Below, in pieces: positions 50,520 through 62,300 of a stretch of DNA of 64,000 nt (within the stretch, counting starts at the first letter, position 1; each line of letters opens with the position of its first letter). Below the pieces are notes generated by a model. That model was not told the DNA's origin, did not search any database, and was given only the letters and a program-made list of their open reading frames with translations. Both the position numbers and the translations under genes were made by a program. Source of the stretch: Branchiostoma floridae (lineage: Eukaryota; Chordata; Leptocardii; Amphioxiformes; Branchiostomatidae). The stretch spans positions 11,367,888-11,431,887 of the forward strand of contig NC_049997.1 of the NCBI RefSeq assembly GCF_000003815.2. Reading direction: 5' to 3'.

Positions 50520-51435
50520 TTTAATTCCCTAAACAGGGTTAACTTAAAGTGATTTCCCTTGGTCTTGTTGAAGCTAAATTTTCATGGTGCTTTCCCTGGA
50601 AATAGCAAGACATGTCAACACTACTTCACCTTCATTCCTGGGGTAACCTATATCCGTTGTTTTTGGAAACGAGGTATTTAGAAATATCAAGTCAACAGAC
50701 GATGGTTTCAAATTTGTACTGCAGTATGAAACTACAGTCGATCGACTCGACATCGCTAAATATCTCGCTTTAACTTAAAAGCAGTGGATATAGGTTTATA
50801 AAGTTGAACTAGCGTTACATCTGCACTCGATGTAGGTCTACTTGCTGTGCAAGACGGTGTCACGTTAAGGTATTTAGGTTGGCTAAATTTGCATTTTGAC
50901 CTTCCATTGTTTTCTCATTAATGAATTAAGAAAGAATGGAGCCGTAGCGACTATTGAAAGATAGGCATGAAAGAATTCAAAATCTGATGGGGGGGGGGGC
51001 ATATTGATGACGTCATCAGGTTTTATTGCCCCTAATATTATTTCTTTCTATGAAAAAACACAGGACTTTGGTACATACCACTGCAATGAAACTATGTTTT
51101 TCATGTGCATAACTATGAAAGCTACACACTCACGGTTGCGCAAATTAATATCTACTAACGATCTGTAGTTATTAAAAACTTATTTTTTTTAATTATATGA
51201 AAACAAATATTTTCTAAGTACAAGAATTCAGCCCCTCAAGTGGCTCCCCCTAGCGCCCAATGTTATACTGAACAAGGTTAAGTGCTATTAATCCACATGC
51301 CTTACATCATTTTGATAGGAAAATTAGATCTATCGACTGACCGTTGAGTTTATTTTGTTCAGCCTTTCCCTGACTGAAGGTTTGGATGTGGTATCCTTTC
51401 AGAATGTGGCAATTTACAGGCCTTTTACAGGCAAC
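50520..51435. repeat. Duplicated repeat block, copy 2
   Basis: Collinear with 38160-38900 (see that entry) but with extra sequence around 50870-51220, including a G10 run at about 50988. It contains family A copy 8. Confidence 0.7.
50621..50819. repeat. Foldback MITE, family A (copy 8)
   Basis: ctacttcaccttcattcctg on the left, and ggatataggtttataaagtt then gaactagcgttac on the right. The inner palindrome is atatcaagtcaacagacg and gtcgatcgactcgacatcg. Confidence 0.75.
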
Positions 51436-51847
51436 TCTTCTATTGGTAAAATGCGTAGAAAACATGTGTTTTGCCTAAAATTCCATGCTTTTTTTTCGTG
51501 AAATGTCTTAGATATTGTCACTCTTAATGTTGAACGTTCGTATAATACATAAATTGTTTACTCTAAAATCGATTTCAAGTCTCAAAATGATGCCAGACAA
51601 GCAAAAAATCAGTACATCATTGTCCTTGAACATGCATTTTGTAAATATTCAATCCTTATGCTGATACCTGCATACATTTAACAATCATGTATATATATAC
51701 TCATAAAGGCTGCTACAATTTGTACAATATTATGTATACAATGACAAAGCGATCGACAATAGAAAAGAACATTATCCGTATAAAGGCAACACTATATAAA
51801 CTTGCCCCTTTACAGAACACGTACTATTTATTCCTTGCAGACCGACT

Positions 51848-54140
51848 CTACGATTTTAAACAGGTGTCTAGGCTGACAAGTTCAAAGCCGGAGTTTTCAT
51901 ACAGATAGTCCATGAGAAAAGCGGAGATCATGTAGCTGTCGAGATGGTCACTGTCCAGACTGAGGATCCCTCCGTTAGAGATGCGCTCGTGCAGGATACG
52001 GATCGCCCTGGGGTTCCTAAACACGTCCATGTACTGGTAGTAGTTGTCTTCGGTCAGCAGTGTTCCTGAAAGGAGAATGCGAGTTGCGCGAGACCAATTA
52101 AGGTCAAAGGTCAAGGTAGCACTGCAAGCTTGTCTCATACAATACTGTAAATGCAGAAATGTTCGCGGTGGACTAATGTTCGCAGTGACCACTTCACCGC
52201 GAATTTAAAACCACCGCGAAAATGTTTCTATTGTGATATTAGATTGCAGCCTATGGTGTTACCGCGAACTTAAATCCACCGCGAAAAGTCATTTTCCCGC
52301 TACCGCGAAATCAAATCCCCGCGAACTTAAATACATTTACAGTATACAGGATGGATAGTACTGTGGCCAATTGGCAACAGTAAAGCACACCTACTTTTTC
52401 TGGTCAACACGCCTATTTTCTGGACAACACACCTACTTTTTTTTGCGCTGCAAACTTACTTTTTTTGGTGTGCAACACACTTTTTTCTGTGCGACAACTT
52501 ACCAACAGTTGGAGGAAAGCTTGTTGTTGGTTGAATGAGCCTCAACTCTCTTGCCTTCGCTATTTCTCTCACCCGCTCCGACAGACCATCAGGACAGTAG
52601 TAGGCCGGCTGTAGCCCGACTTCCCTCATCCGCTGTACAGCCGACACCATGCTCATCCGCATCACTTTGATGTTCTGCAGGACCCAGTGACCTGCCGGAA
52701 ACGGTGCGCCCTGTGGGACGATTTTACAAGGAGGAATAGTGCATATTGAGGATCTCTGACTTGTAGTCCAAAGTTGCATATTCCTATCTTCTGATAGTAT
52801 ACATTTCTATCGGTGTCACGTCTTCATTTATGACATTGTCGGATACCACGCACGAGGTACAACCAATGCTTTGTACACCTGTACACCGGCACAGAACTGG
52901 ACTAGACTAAAAAAGTTTCTGAAAAAAAACTAAACTGACTTATGCAAACATCTTTCTATTATATTCTCTTTTTTGTTGTAAACCATCTATGATCTTCCAT
53001 GCATAGACAGCGAAATTTGTGCTCGAAAAAGACAAAAACGGTGCTGTATAACAAGTACATACCTCTCGTATTCCTATCGTATATCTGTCGGCCCACTTGG
53101 TGATCAGGTCCGGATGCTCCTGCACGAAGTCCCCGTAGACGAAGAGAGTGACCGGCATGTTGCTACGGTGCGCCCGGATGGTCTCCACCAGCTTGTGGGC
53201 TGCCTTCCTGTTCATCCCGACCTGAACCGTCAGGGCCAGGCGGGCAGGACCGCCAGGAGAGCGGGAACAGTTGGAGTAGACGTCCCCAGCAACTCCAGGG
53301 GCGTCAAACGGGACCTGGTAACACGTTCAACCAAGATTGGGTCAAGTACTATCCCAACTTAAAGTAGATCTAGACCTTTTCCTATTCAATTCCTTTCATT
53401 CTTTGTCGTTCTAAGGACTTAATTTGCATATCCAATGAGAAAAATCTAACTAGACAGTGTTTTTCACTATAGGACTCAAATAAGTTTGCGGCAAGGAGTT
53501 TGCGGCAAGGAAAATAACGGAACAAAGAAACGACGGATTTCCATGATATTTAGTATGCAGGTACCTTAGGCAGAGATGTACATAATGAAGTGCAAATTAT
53601 GTAAGGTGAGACTTAATTTGCATGCTTAATGTTTGATATCCCCAAATACCCTATTTAAAAAAAAAACAGATATAAATTCACCCCGTGGTGAACTAGCGTT
53701 GCATCACTTCTATTGTACTTACGTCGGATTTCTGAAGGAGTTCCATGTCATGGTATCTTTTGTTCTGCGCTGCCCAGTCAATCTGTTTGATGCCAAGGCT
53801 TGCCAGAGTAGACTTAAGTTCTAGTCTTCTTTCTATCGGCCAATTCGGTACAGGAAGCGAGCCGTGGAACTCACCATAAAACCTGCAATAGTTGGATACA
53901 GTACGTCTACAGGGATACGAGACTTTATTGATAAACGTACAGTCGTATAACGTCGAATTGATGAGTCTGTGTTGTGTGTGTTGTTTGAATGTGCGTGTGT
54001 GTATGTGCGTGTGTGTGTGTATGTGTGTGTGTGTGTGTGTATGTGCGTGTGTGTGTGTATGTGTGTGTGTGTGTGTGTGTGTGTACTTGTACATGTGCGT
54101 GTATGTGTGTGTGTGTATGTGTGTGTATGTGCGTGTGCGT

Positions 54141-54196
<56 letters not shown>

Positions 54197-56543
54197 CTGT
54201 ACATGTGTGTGTGTGTGTGTGTGTGTCTGATACGTTTGCGTTTCCTGACATTTACGACCAGCATAACTTCAGAACCCATGGAAGGATTGTAATGATATTT
54301 GGTATGTTGATAGGGCTTGGGAAGCCGAAGGTAAAGATTGGTTTTTGCCCCCTTGGCGTGAGACCTTGGTACTCCGGTTTTTGTAACTTTGGGCCTGGAT
54401 ACGCAATGGTTTTAATTTTTTTGGCGGCAGGTAGCTTTTGATGTAAGAAAGGACTGGTGTAGCTTTGGAACCCATGGCTATATTATATATATATTATATT
54501 ATCATGTTTACCGAGATTTAAAAGGACTTGACGGATAAAATCACGCACTTGTCTATCCACTTGAAGGTGCCTTCTTTGATCATCTTTTCCAAGATCTCAT
54601 ACTCAGCTCCCTCAACATCAAGCTTGAAAATAACGTAGTCTTCTGGTGCTGGACATAAGCAAATGAATTTTAAGTAAAGTAAAGGATATTTGTCAACAAT
54701 TATTACAAAAACAATTCAACAAATATCATTTTCTTTGCTTTTCCATTGGTGCTTTTTGGTGCATTTGTGTTTTTCTGATGCACAAGTAGTATGATATCAT
54801 CAATCAATAGTATTTTCAGAAAAACACTGCTGTTTGGTGAAGTTTGGGCACAATAATATTACATAGCACGATTCCCTGGCTAGTGATATTAATGTATGCA
54901 CACATTGCATGATGAGAAGATAAAAAGACACTACTTGCTCCTAATCAAAGCCAGGAACCCGTTTTTAAACCCGATTGAGGTGAGGAATTTCATGCAGTGT
55001 TTTCCCCAAGAACACAAGATAATGGTAGCATGAATGGATTTATAACTAGTTCCTCTGACTTCTGGGCCAAACATCCTGAATTTGTATCACACGACTTAAC
55101 GGTATGTACATGATATCTCAAACATACTGGTGTTTTCCTGTATCCACTTGGACAGATCCACCATAGGTATGACGTTACGCACGCCCAATTGTCTGCCAGC
55201 TTTTGCATCATCTCTCTCCTCATCATGGACGAAGATCCCCCCACCTCCCCACAGCCTGTCATTACCATGGACCAAACCTTTGTCGGGAAACCATGCTGAC
55301 TCGGTGTAGGCAGTGATGTTTCCTGTGAAGAAAATGATGATATTAGAAAGGCAACATTTTTGCCTTGTGTCAAGCTACTCGCATACAATACTTTACCAGG
55401 CTCGTCTAAAAGCAGTGTGTGCGAGTGAAAAAAAAAGAGTTGGGCTATGAATGGGGGTATCTGAGTAGCCTGACGTGATAGCCAGTCCAGATATAGACGC
55501 CCCAGCTTTTTCCTAAAATCTAGTTGGCAACAATTTCAAGAAGTTTGGACAATTTTCCATTTTTTCGGGTTGCCATGGCAACCGTTTATTGTTGACAGGC
55601 GTTTTTGTAAGAGAGGAGGTGCCTGGAAGTTGTTGTCATCCTTCATGATGACTTATGACCACGTATCGACCACAGCAACCCGGCTGTTTTTTTGTTTTTT
55701 TTTTTGGGTGGACCCCCTTTGATCTTATCAGGTAACATCCCGGATCCTGTGTTTTCAGTTGTTTCGTGCCAAAAAAATAGCCCAGTAGCAATAGGACCAC
55801 GTAGGGACCACACTCGCAAGCGGCAAAAAACAGCCCCTACACCATCCGACGGGGCCCCATTTTCTAATTGCGACTATGGCACTTCATGTTCAAGCTTTGA
55901 AGTAGATTAACAACGAGGAAGAAAAAACTGGCGACGCAAAAGCGAAAGCTCTGGAAGAACAGTGCTTGCCGACCGATACAATATTTGTACAGCACAGAAA
56001 ATTGCTTATGCAATTGATACATAATCATCATGTACTATAAGTGCCATATGTCCTTACATTTTACAATTGTTTTACGAAGCGAGAAGTTGAACAACATAGT
56101 ATACTTAAGTCATTGTGGCTGTAATATCTTCTTATATCACTGAATTTGTACTTCTGCTTTATACTTAGATGTACAATAAAGCTCTTTCAGCCATTCAATA
56201 TACATGTGTAGATGGAGCATCTATTAAAGATCAACGGCGAGGTAAGATCAAGCTTTGTGTAAGTCTTGAGAGGACATTTAAACGGTAAGAAAAGTGACAT
56301 AATGACCATCTTTCCCGGCCACGGCAACTGGACAGTGGAGGACGTGGTTGGAGTAGGACGCAAAGTAGGGCGCCAGCCTCGCATCCAGCTCGAACGAGTG
56401 GATAATGTAGTCTGTTCCACCAGGGTAAGTCTCCCGAAATAACTGCACAGAACATGCGGGGGTTGGTCTTCGTTATAGCGTTGTCACAATAGTTTTTCAG
56501 ACATTTTTGTCATGAGAAAGGAGGCATGTGTGTTTGTGTGTGT

Positions 56544-56585
<42 letters not shown>

Positions 56586-56726
56586 ATGTGTGTGTTTGTA
56601 TGAATGTCTGTGTTGTGTGTGTTGTTTGTATGTGCATGTTGTTTGTGTGTATGTGTGTGATGTTTGTGTGTGTGTCTGTGTGTGTATGTGTGTGATGTTT
56701 GTGTGTGTGTGTGTGTGTGTGATGTC

Positions 56727-56757
<31 letters not shown>

Positions 56758-58235
56758 GTCGTCTGACAATGTTTGTGTGTGTTTTCTGATATCTGTCATG
56801 TTTGTGGTCACAACTTTAATCCATGGATTGATTATAATGATATTTGACACAAGAAGGTGTGAAAGATATGAAGGATCTATCGTTCGGTATGCCACACTCT
56901 GTGCGTTTAGCCATTTGTTAAACCTTTCATTAATTAATGCATGATTTGCAAATTTCAAAATATAGGCCCGGGAGAATCGTGTCTGCACCCACTGGATCGA
57001 AAGATCGCAGGTTTTCTAGCGGGCGGAGAAACAACCTTCCAGCCATAAGAACCCGGCCCATATGTTGAAAATTGCCTATCCAACAATAAATCCTAGCGCT
57101 CCTGGAAGGCCATAAGGGAGGCTGCAAAGAAGTATCCTTTTTCTTACCTGTACAGTAGAAGCAACGTTAGCTCCACAGTCCAGAAGTATTTTCCGTGGTC
57201 CACCTAAGTTCTGTAGCCCCTGTGGACGTCTAGACCTAAAGATATGGAACTAGAGTTCGGCGACCTCATACCTCCATGAAAATTTAGAGCTTTCATAAAT
57301 TTCAAGAAATTGACTAACACATGAACATAATTTATGCATGGTGTTGTTCATCATTGACTAACGTACACATGTCACAATTATAAAATTCCCATTATTGATC
57401 ATACAGCGGTTTTGCAATTTTTACATAAATTATGCAAATAAGTTCCTCATTACCATATTTGGTATCTGCTTATATTCTACCTATCCTAATTAACATGTGT
57501 TACATTTATTGAAGTCCAGTTATTGAAAAAAATGGAATCATACAATTTCCTCATTAATTATGCAAATTAAGCTCTCATTTGCATAACATGTATATCATTA
57601 TGGACATCTTTGCCTAAGGTACCCGCATGCCTAATATGATGCCAATCCGTCAATCCTTTCTGCAGTTATCCTCATTGGAATGTCTTGACAAAAACGCCCC
57701 TGCAGTTCCCAAATTAAATGTTAGGGGGCTGAAACTTGCCCCACTTTGTCATGACACTAAAAGCTATCTACCACCCAAATGTCAAAACCATATCACGTCA
57801 GGGACAAGAGATACATAGAAAAAACTGCTATGATAGAATATTCTCATTAATTATGCAAATGTAATATAATTTTGCATAATTAGTATTTCATTTTGTACAA
57901 CATTGTCTGAGGTACCTACATACCAAAAATCATGAAAATCAGCTGTTCCTTTATTGAGTCATCGTCTTCAGAAGTTTTTGACAAAAATGCCCCTGCTATC
58001 CCAAAACTAGACGCTAGGGGGCCCAAACTTATGTCACTTATTTCTGAGCGCAAGAGCTATGTAACACATAAAAATTGGGACCATAGCTTGTTCAGAACAC
58101 GAGATAGCAAAACGCTGCAGTACCAAGGGAAACCGCTAGGGGGCCCAAAATCTAATCACTTCCAGCTTTCATCACACCCTACCAACACACCAAGTATGAA
58201 ACCAATCTATCCAGCCGTTCTTGAGTTATCTTGTT

Positions 58236-58279
<44 letters not shown>

Positions 58280-59872
58280 CACAAACGCAGGGTAAAATAT
58301 AACCTCCATGACATTTCATGGAGGTAATTAGCCATTTCTTCACATGGCCAAGACTTCGAGCGATTAGCCTACATCTATATATAGCTAGCTGATGTATTGT
58401 TGCTTCCATGAAAATTGGAGGTATTGTTTTGGTCAGACAACCATGGTCCCCGACCCTCCTGTTGAGGATGGGACTAGGTGAGGTGAGGTGAGGTGAGGTT
58501 TTGGTCTGTCCGTGTGTGTTTCCAGACTTCCAGGCTTACAAACTTCTTGATGGATTACAATGATATTTGGCATGTCAATGTTGATTGGTGTGTGACCTTG
58601 GTACTGCAGTAGAACTTTGGATCTTTTGTCCTGGTATGGTATGGTATGGTATTGATTTTTTGGTGGCAGATAACCATCATCATCACCATAGTGCATCCGG
58701 TTACACCGGTGAAGTTAGCCTCAATAGCAGGTTCTCTGGGGGCTATTTTGAGCTCATAATACACTTTTGCTGGCCATTTCTATTTGTACTCGGTCGCTGA
58801 TTGCTGTCGTTTTCTGATCCTGTAGTTCGGCAGCGAGAAAACGACAGCTATCAGCGACCGAGTACAAATAGAAATGACCAGCAAAAGTGTATTATGAGCT
58901 CAAAAAAGGCCCCAGAGAGCCTGCTATGGAGGCTAGGTGAAGTACAGTCATAACCCCAGTGTTTTTCATGATAGGATATGTAACATATATAATTCATGGC
59001 AGATAGAACATGAACAGATACCAATGATACAAATCATTCCTAAAATACGAAATTGTCATACATCACCAAAGTCACAGGAATAACAAACATTCTGACATGG
59101 GTAAGCTAATGTTACCATGCACAGATTATGTAAATCTGGACAACATTTGCCAAATTAAGATATTTTATGGAGGTATGAGGTCTACGAACTCTTGCTTTAA
59201 TCAAGCAAGAAACAAACAGAGGAAAGTAAACTGTCAACTGAATTCTACTATATGATGTAGGGTATATGTGCTCAGCATTAATTGAACAATTTCCTATAGG
59301 TTCATTGGAAACGTATTTTTTCACATTTGCCACGATGAAGAGACGAAATGAGAATTAATAAGACCTTATACACGAGAACGCAACGTTATGTGGATATATT
59401 CCTGCCAAGCCAATCCGTTGCCCCTCCCAACTATTTGCCACGACACTGCTTGGGGTTTTCCAGTATACGTACTCGAGGGGATAGAATTTCATCACACTCC
59501 TGGGGCAACATGATAGCAATTTTCAAGCAGACGTTGAGCGGAGTTTAGTAGGAGGGGTCGCGATGTGGAGACCCAAAACCTTCACCCTATGCCTTAACTC
59601 GCACACACACTAACCCACAAAGCGACAATAATAACTGAGCAGAAATTTGGCATGACACCAGTGACGTACTATAACAGGGAGAAGTGTACAGTTACTTACC
59701 GAACATGATCATCTGAAGAGATGTGACGTTGCACTTCCTCGATCTTCTCCTGATGTAGAGGGACAGAGGCGTTTTTGTAGTCCACGCTTTGCAAGAGACA
59801 CAGGCTGTATCCCACGACTACTCCAATCAGATTAATCACTAATGTACGTGCCCTTACGTTTGTTATTCTCAT
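51848..59872 (-). CDS. Membrane-anchored FkbM methyltransferase with degenerate NodB-like domain
   Basis: Nine minus-strand exons, all phases consistent: 59872-59700, 57235-57148, 56442-56307, 55322-55128, 54642-54549, 53882-53723, 53314-53063, 52710-52503 and 52065-51848. They encode 507 residues. A basic N-terminus and a hydrophobic segment (VINLIGVVVGYSLCLL, about 12-27) indicate a type II signal anchor, probably Golgi. Residues about 73-245 are an FkbM-type SAM-dependent methyltransferase: motif I KILLDCGANVAS, IIHSFELDARLAPYF, and KLDVEGAEYEIL near 204-215. From about 305, RLALTVQVGMN, PVTLFVYGDFVQEHPDLI, YTIGIRE and GGILSLDSDHLDSY to FELVSLDTCL follow the order of a NodB deacetylase fold. 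The usual DD and HxxxH metal ligands are not seen. Glycan O-methylation is inferred for the first domain; the second may only bind glycan. Confidence 0.85.
52143..52344. repeat. MITE family B in FkbM-gene intron
   Basis: tactgtaaatgcagaaatg on the left and aaatacatttacagta on the right. The interior repeats accgcgaa and ccaccgcgaaaa. Same family as 34104-34315. Confidence 0.8.
53390..53640. repeat. Dispersed repeat, inverted relative to 57.6 kb
   Basis: The segment aggtaccttaggcagagatg, with its flanks, is the reverse complement of sequence at about 57599-57650 (catctttgcctaaggtaccc). Both copies are in introns of the FkbM gene. Confidence 0.55.
53631..53702. repeat. Half copy of foldback MITE family A (copy 9)
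   Basis: Only the right arm remains: gatatccccaaataccc, an a-rich stretch, then ccccgtggtgaactagcgtt. Confidence 0.6.
53985..54222. repeat. (TG)n microsatellite
   Basis: An imperfect TG/TATG/TGCG tract in the FkbM gene intron. It creates long Cys/Val or His/Thr open frames that are not genes. Confidence 0.95.
54235..54480. repeat. Dispersed repeat following a TG tract
   Basis: Contains aggattgtaatgatatttgg, gagaccttggtactccgg and ggcggcaggtag. Related sequence follows the TG tract at 56.8 kb (weakly) and occurs at 58510-58680 (gattacaatgatatttggc, gaccttggtactgcag, tggtggcagata). Confidence 0.6.
56520..56768. repeat. (TG)n microsatellite
   Basis: An imperfect TG tract with gatgtttg interruptions, in the FkbM gene intron. 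Followed by a short segment with gattataatgatatttgac, like the repeat at 54235. Confidence 0.95.
57268..58330. repeat. Dispersed repeat with (CAGA)n tail
   Basis: Begins near acctccatgaaaatttag and ends near catttcatggaggt, so the ends are a short inverted pair. Two internal tandem-like segments share 'ttaattatgcaaat', 'gaggtacc-gcat' and 'ttgacaaaaatgcccctgc'. A cagacagacagacagacaga tract lies at 58238-58279. No reverse transcriptase or transposase frame is visible. Confidence 0.55.
58478..58500. repeat. (gaggt)n microsatellite
   Basis: Four or five aggtg units in tandem, in the first FkbM intron. Confidence 0.7.
58716..58935. mobile_element. Foldback MITE with 8-bp target duplication
   Basis: The 220-bp element is nearly a perfect hairpin. 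tagcctcaatagcaggttct is mirrored by gagcctgctatggaggcta, and the inner arms by aaaacgacag and its complement. The flanks ggtgaagt at 58708-58715 and 58936-58943 are a perfect 8-bp target duplication, typical of hAT elements. It lies in the first FkbM intron. Confidence 0.9.
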
Positions 59873-60017
59873 CCTGCTTCGAATATTTTACCGACTTTTC
59901 CTTGTGCAAAATTCACCACTGCCTGGTAAATTCACTTCACCTGAAAAATCGAAAATAGAAAGAAATTGAGACAATAACAAGATTCTTTGTATACAACCAA
60001 ATGTTTTATTCAACCGA

Positions 60018-60105
60018 CACACTACACCAACCAGACCCAACCAAACCAAACCACCAAAACAAAACAAACCAAAACAAACCAAACCAAACCAAAGCAAACC
60101 AATAC
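60018..60105. repeat. (aacca/caaac)n low-complexity tract
   Basis: An A/C-only tract of accaaac and aacaaacc units. It lies just upstream of the FkbM gene start (which is on the minus strand) and creates spurious frames. Confidence 0.9.
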
Positions 60106-60131
60106 ACGCACTGTCTGTAACATCGGCTTTG

Positions 60132-60207
60132 GGTTTCTCAGAACATGTCATCCATGTAGTCAAATCAATGTTGATTTGATTAAATGGATGACATCCTCTG
60201 AGAAACC
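60132..60207. other. 76-nt imperfect hairpin
   Basis: Arms of 37 nt, ggtttctcag...tcaaatcaa and ttgatttga...ctgagaaacc, pair with about four mismatches around a tiny loop. The size is like a microRNA precursor, but the loop is short. A minimal foldback element is an equal alternative. It lies 260 bp upstream of the FkbM gene start. Confidence 0.5.
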
Positions 60208-61020
60208 AAAAAGTCGAACTACACATTGTTTGACCACTCAGTAATTTAGCTGGACAAGGTCAAAGACAAACCTCACCTGTGTCGTTCACGTTCAAGAAAA
60301 CACAGGTTAAAGAAGTCCTCCTCGGGCCAACTCGTCAAAAAAGAAGACTTAAAAACTTCAAAAAAGAAAGAACCTGACTGTCATGCTCTGCCCAAACCAC
60401 AGACGTCAGTTTACAGCGTGTACACGTCTACGTGGCAGTTTAGGAAATGTTACTGTATTGTGTAAACAGTACCTGCATGGGGGAAAAGCGCTATCTATTG
60501 CTAGAACCACACGAAACAGAAGTTTTCTAAGAGATGCATTGTAGCAAAAAAAATTGCTCTCTATCATTTATTTTTTTTATTCTTCTCGGAACATTTATAA
60601 TCGTTATAAACAGCAAGACGACAAATAGCACTTAAAAATCACGTTGAAACCTCCACAGTTAGCTATAACGACCCCCCCCCCCCGCCACCCCACCCATAAT
60701 ACCATGCAAGCTTTATTGACACGACAAATAATACCGGTTCAGTTCACTTCAGATCATCATCTTTTGGGAGGTGACACCAGTGTGAGTGTAAGGATAGATT
60801 TATTGAGATAGTAGGGTTGCTTCCGCAGGTAACCGTGAAACATTGTTATTCTCTAGAATGGCCGGGAAGCAATGATTACCACCAGAGCAGCGGGTCGAGC
60901 ACCCCTGTAGTGAATTAGCTTTGGAACTCGTCGGCCCTACTGTACTCGGGGGATCGACGGAGATAGTTAACCTAAGAGGTTGTATGTCAAGGGAACATAT
61001 GTTATAGAGGTCACGGGACC
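60208..61020. other. Intergenic DNA before the LTR element
   Basis: No gene. A C12-type run at about 60670-60682 is the only notable feature. Confidence 0.4.
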
Positions 61021-61761
61021 TGTCACTTGTACTTAAGAAGCTGCGACGGTAGCACTTGGGAAAGCCCCTAGCGTTCCTTGTTTGTTTTGGATATCAACTA
61101 CTTGTCGAACACTGCTCATGCTCAAAAGACGTTGACTGATATTATTGATTATTGCGAGGACCAAATTGGGGAAGTCCCGTATCCCACATTTACCGGTTGC
61201 AAAGGACACGAACCCATCACCAATTATCCAAAGGTTGGGGCCAAATTCACTATTAATGGGACTTTTATTAGAGGAAAAGCGAGTTAACCACGATTTCTGC
61301 TTCGAAATGTCCGTCAAAACTGACAGTAAGAACTCAAAATGATAAATGAGAAATACCAAAACCGATTTATGTTGACCAATGGCCGATTGCATTTTATATC
61401 GTTTCGGACCAAATTTGGGTGGAGGCGGACACCAAAATCTAGGAAATAAAAGTTGGGAAACACTTAGCAAGAACAAGAGTTTTTGGGCCTAAGGGCCACA
61501 CACTGCCTCGCCTGAAGAATCTGTCAACGACTTGAGCAGTTCTGGAACTTTGTAGGACTTACATCCTGCTTTCCCTGGAGCTACCATACCGCAGAGACTT
61601 TCTGGAACTGTCGGTGATGACTGAATAAATCTCGGTGATCGAACATTTTGCGGGCCCCGGCCTTTCACTCGAGTCGACACAGCAGGTGGTGGCTCTAGAG
61701 ACTTTGTCCTAGAGCCTCCGTGAGGATCGTCAGAGAGCAGACTACTCCTGGCTACCTTACA
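61021..61761 (+). repeat. Candidate 5' LTR
   Basis: The proposed ends are tgtcac at 61021 and ttaca at 61761, which fit the TG..CA rule. It contains a TATA-like ttttatatc (61393) and aataaa (61443), consistent with a promoter and polyadenylation signal. The 3' end is supported by the primer-site-like tggcgcgagcgaccagga that follows at 61764. The 5' end is weak because the second LTR is outside the window. Confidence 0.4.
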
Positions 61762-61763
61762 TG

Positions 61764-61781
61764 TGGCGCGAGCGACCAGGA
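61764..61781 (+). other. Candidate primer-binding site
   Basis: tggcgcgagcgaccagga directly follows the presumed LTR end. It begins with TGG, as complements of tRNA 3' CCA ends do. The matching tRNA was not identified. Confidence 0.35.
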
Positions 61782-61952
61782 TTTCGACCTGACGTTACGG
61801 GAAGAAGACAAAGCCGGACAAGGAGATACAGTTCACCATGGCGAGAGAACAAGAATCAGGTGAGTGGACTTTTTTGTGGGGTGGCAGAGTGCCATGCGGC
61901 CTTGGCCCGGTCCGCTGTAAATTGTAGGTAGCAATTGTGATAGGAAAGGTGA

Positions 61953-62300
61953 ATGACGTTGGCTCCGTGGAGTACGCTGTTAGCGCCGTTAGAACATATC
62001 GCAGAAGTACAGAAGGTGATAGACATAGGGATAATAAACAAGGGATTCCACGTTATTGAGCAGTTCGAAACAATTCTGGGAGAAACGTCCGAGCACAAAG
62101 TATACTGGTTTGCCCTCCCGGACCAGTTGAAGTTCGTATGGGCAGAATTGAAATGCAAGGGGATACATTGTAGTACATACTTCGAAACAGGGCTTAAAGT
62201 TGTGCCCATTTCGACAACGGCGTACCCGTTTGAGCGAGCCCCGAACATTAAATTAGTAGATGAAGTACCCCAATGTCGATACCTGCTGGGAACATACTGA
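61953..62300 (+). CDS. Retrotransposon accessory ORF A, unknown function
   Basis: The 115-residue ORF lies between the leader and gag. It has the order LLAPLEHIAE, a Gly-aromatic, VYWFALPDQL, KGIHCSTYFETGLKVVP. ORF B, which follows, has the same order (LIPLRHGSE, VVVWFSHPYEL, VGHEVFMRVGLVALP), so the two are tandem paralogues with roughly 20 percent identity by eye. Its stop overlaps the start of ORF B by 28 nt in a different frame. No membrane segment or known enzyme motif is seen. It would be removed if the inferred leader-gag intron is spliced, so it could be expressed from unspliced RNA. Confidence 0.55.
   Translation: MTLAPWSTLLAPLEHIAEVQKVIDIGIINKGFHVIEQFETILGETSEHKVYWFALPDQLKFVWAELKCKGIHCSTYFETGLKVVPISTTAYPFERAPNIKLVDEVPQCRYLLGTY

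Noticed and set aside
53833-54441. Long Cys/Val and His/Thr open frames
   Set aside because: They are translations of the TG microsatellite; only the exon at 53723-53882 is coding.
61033-61476. 147-codon minus-strand open frame
   Set aside because: It is antisense within the candidate LTR, has no recognisable domain, and its composition is explained by the LTR.
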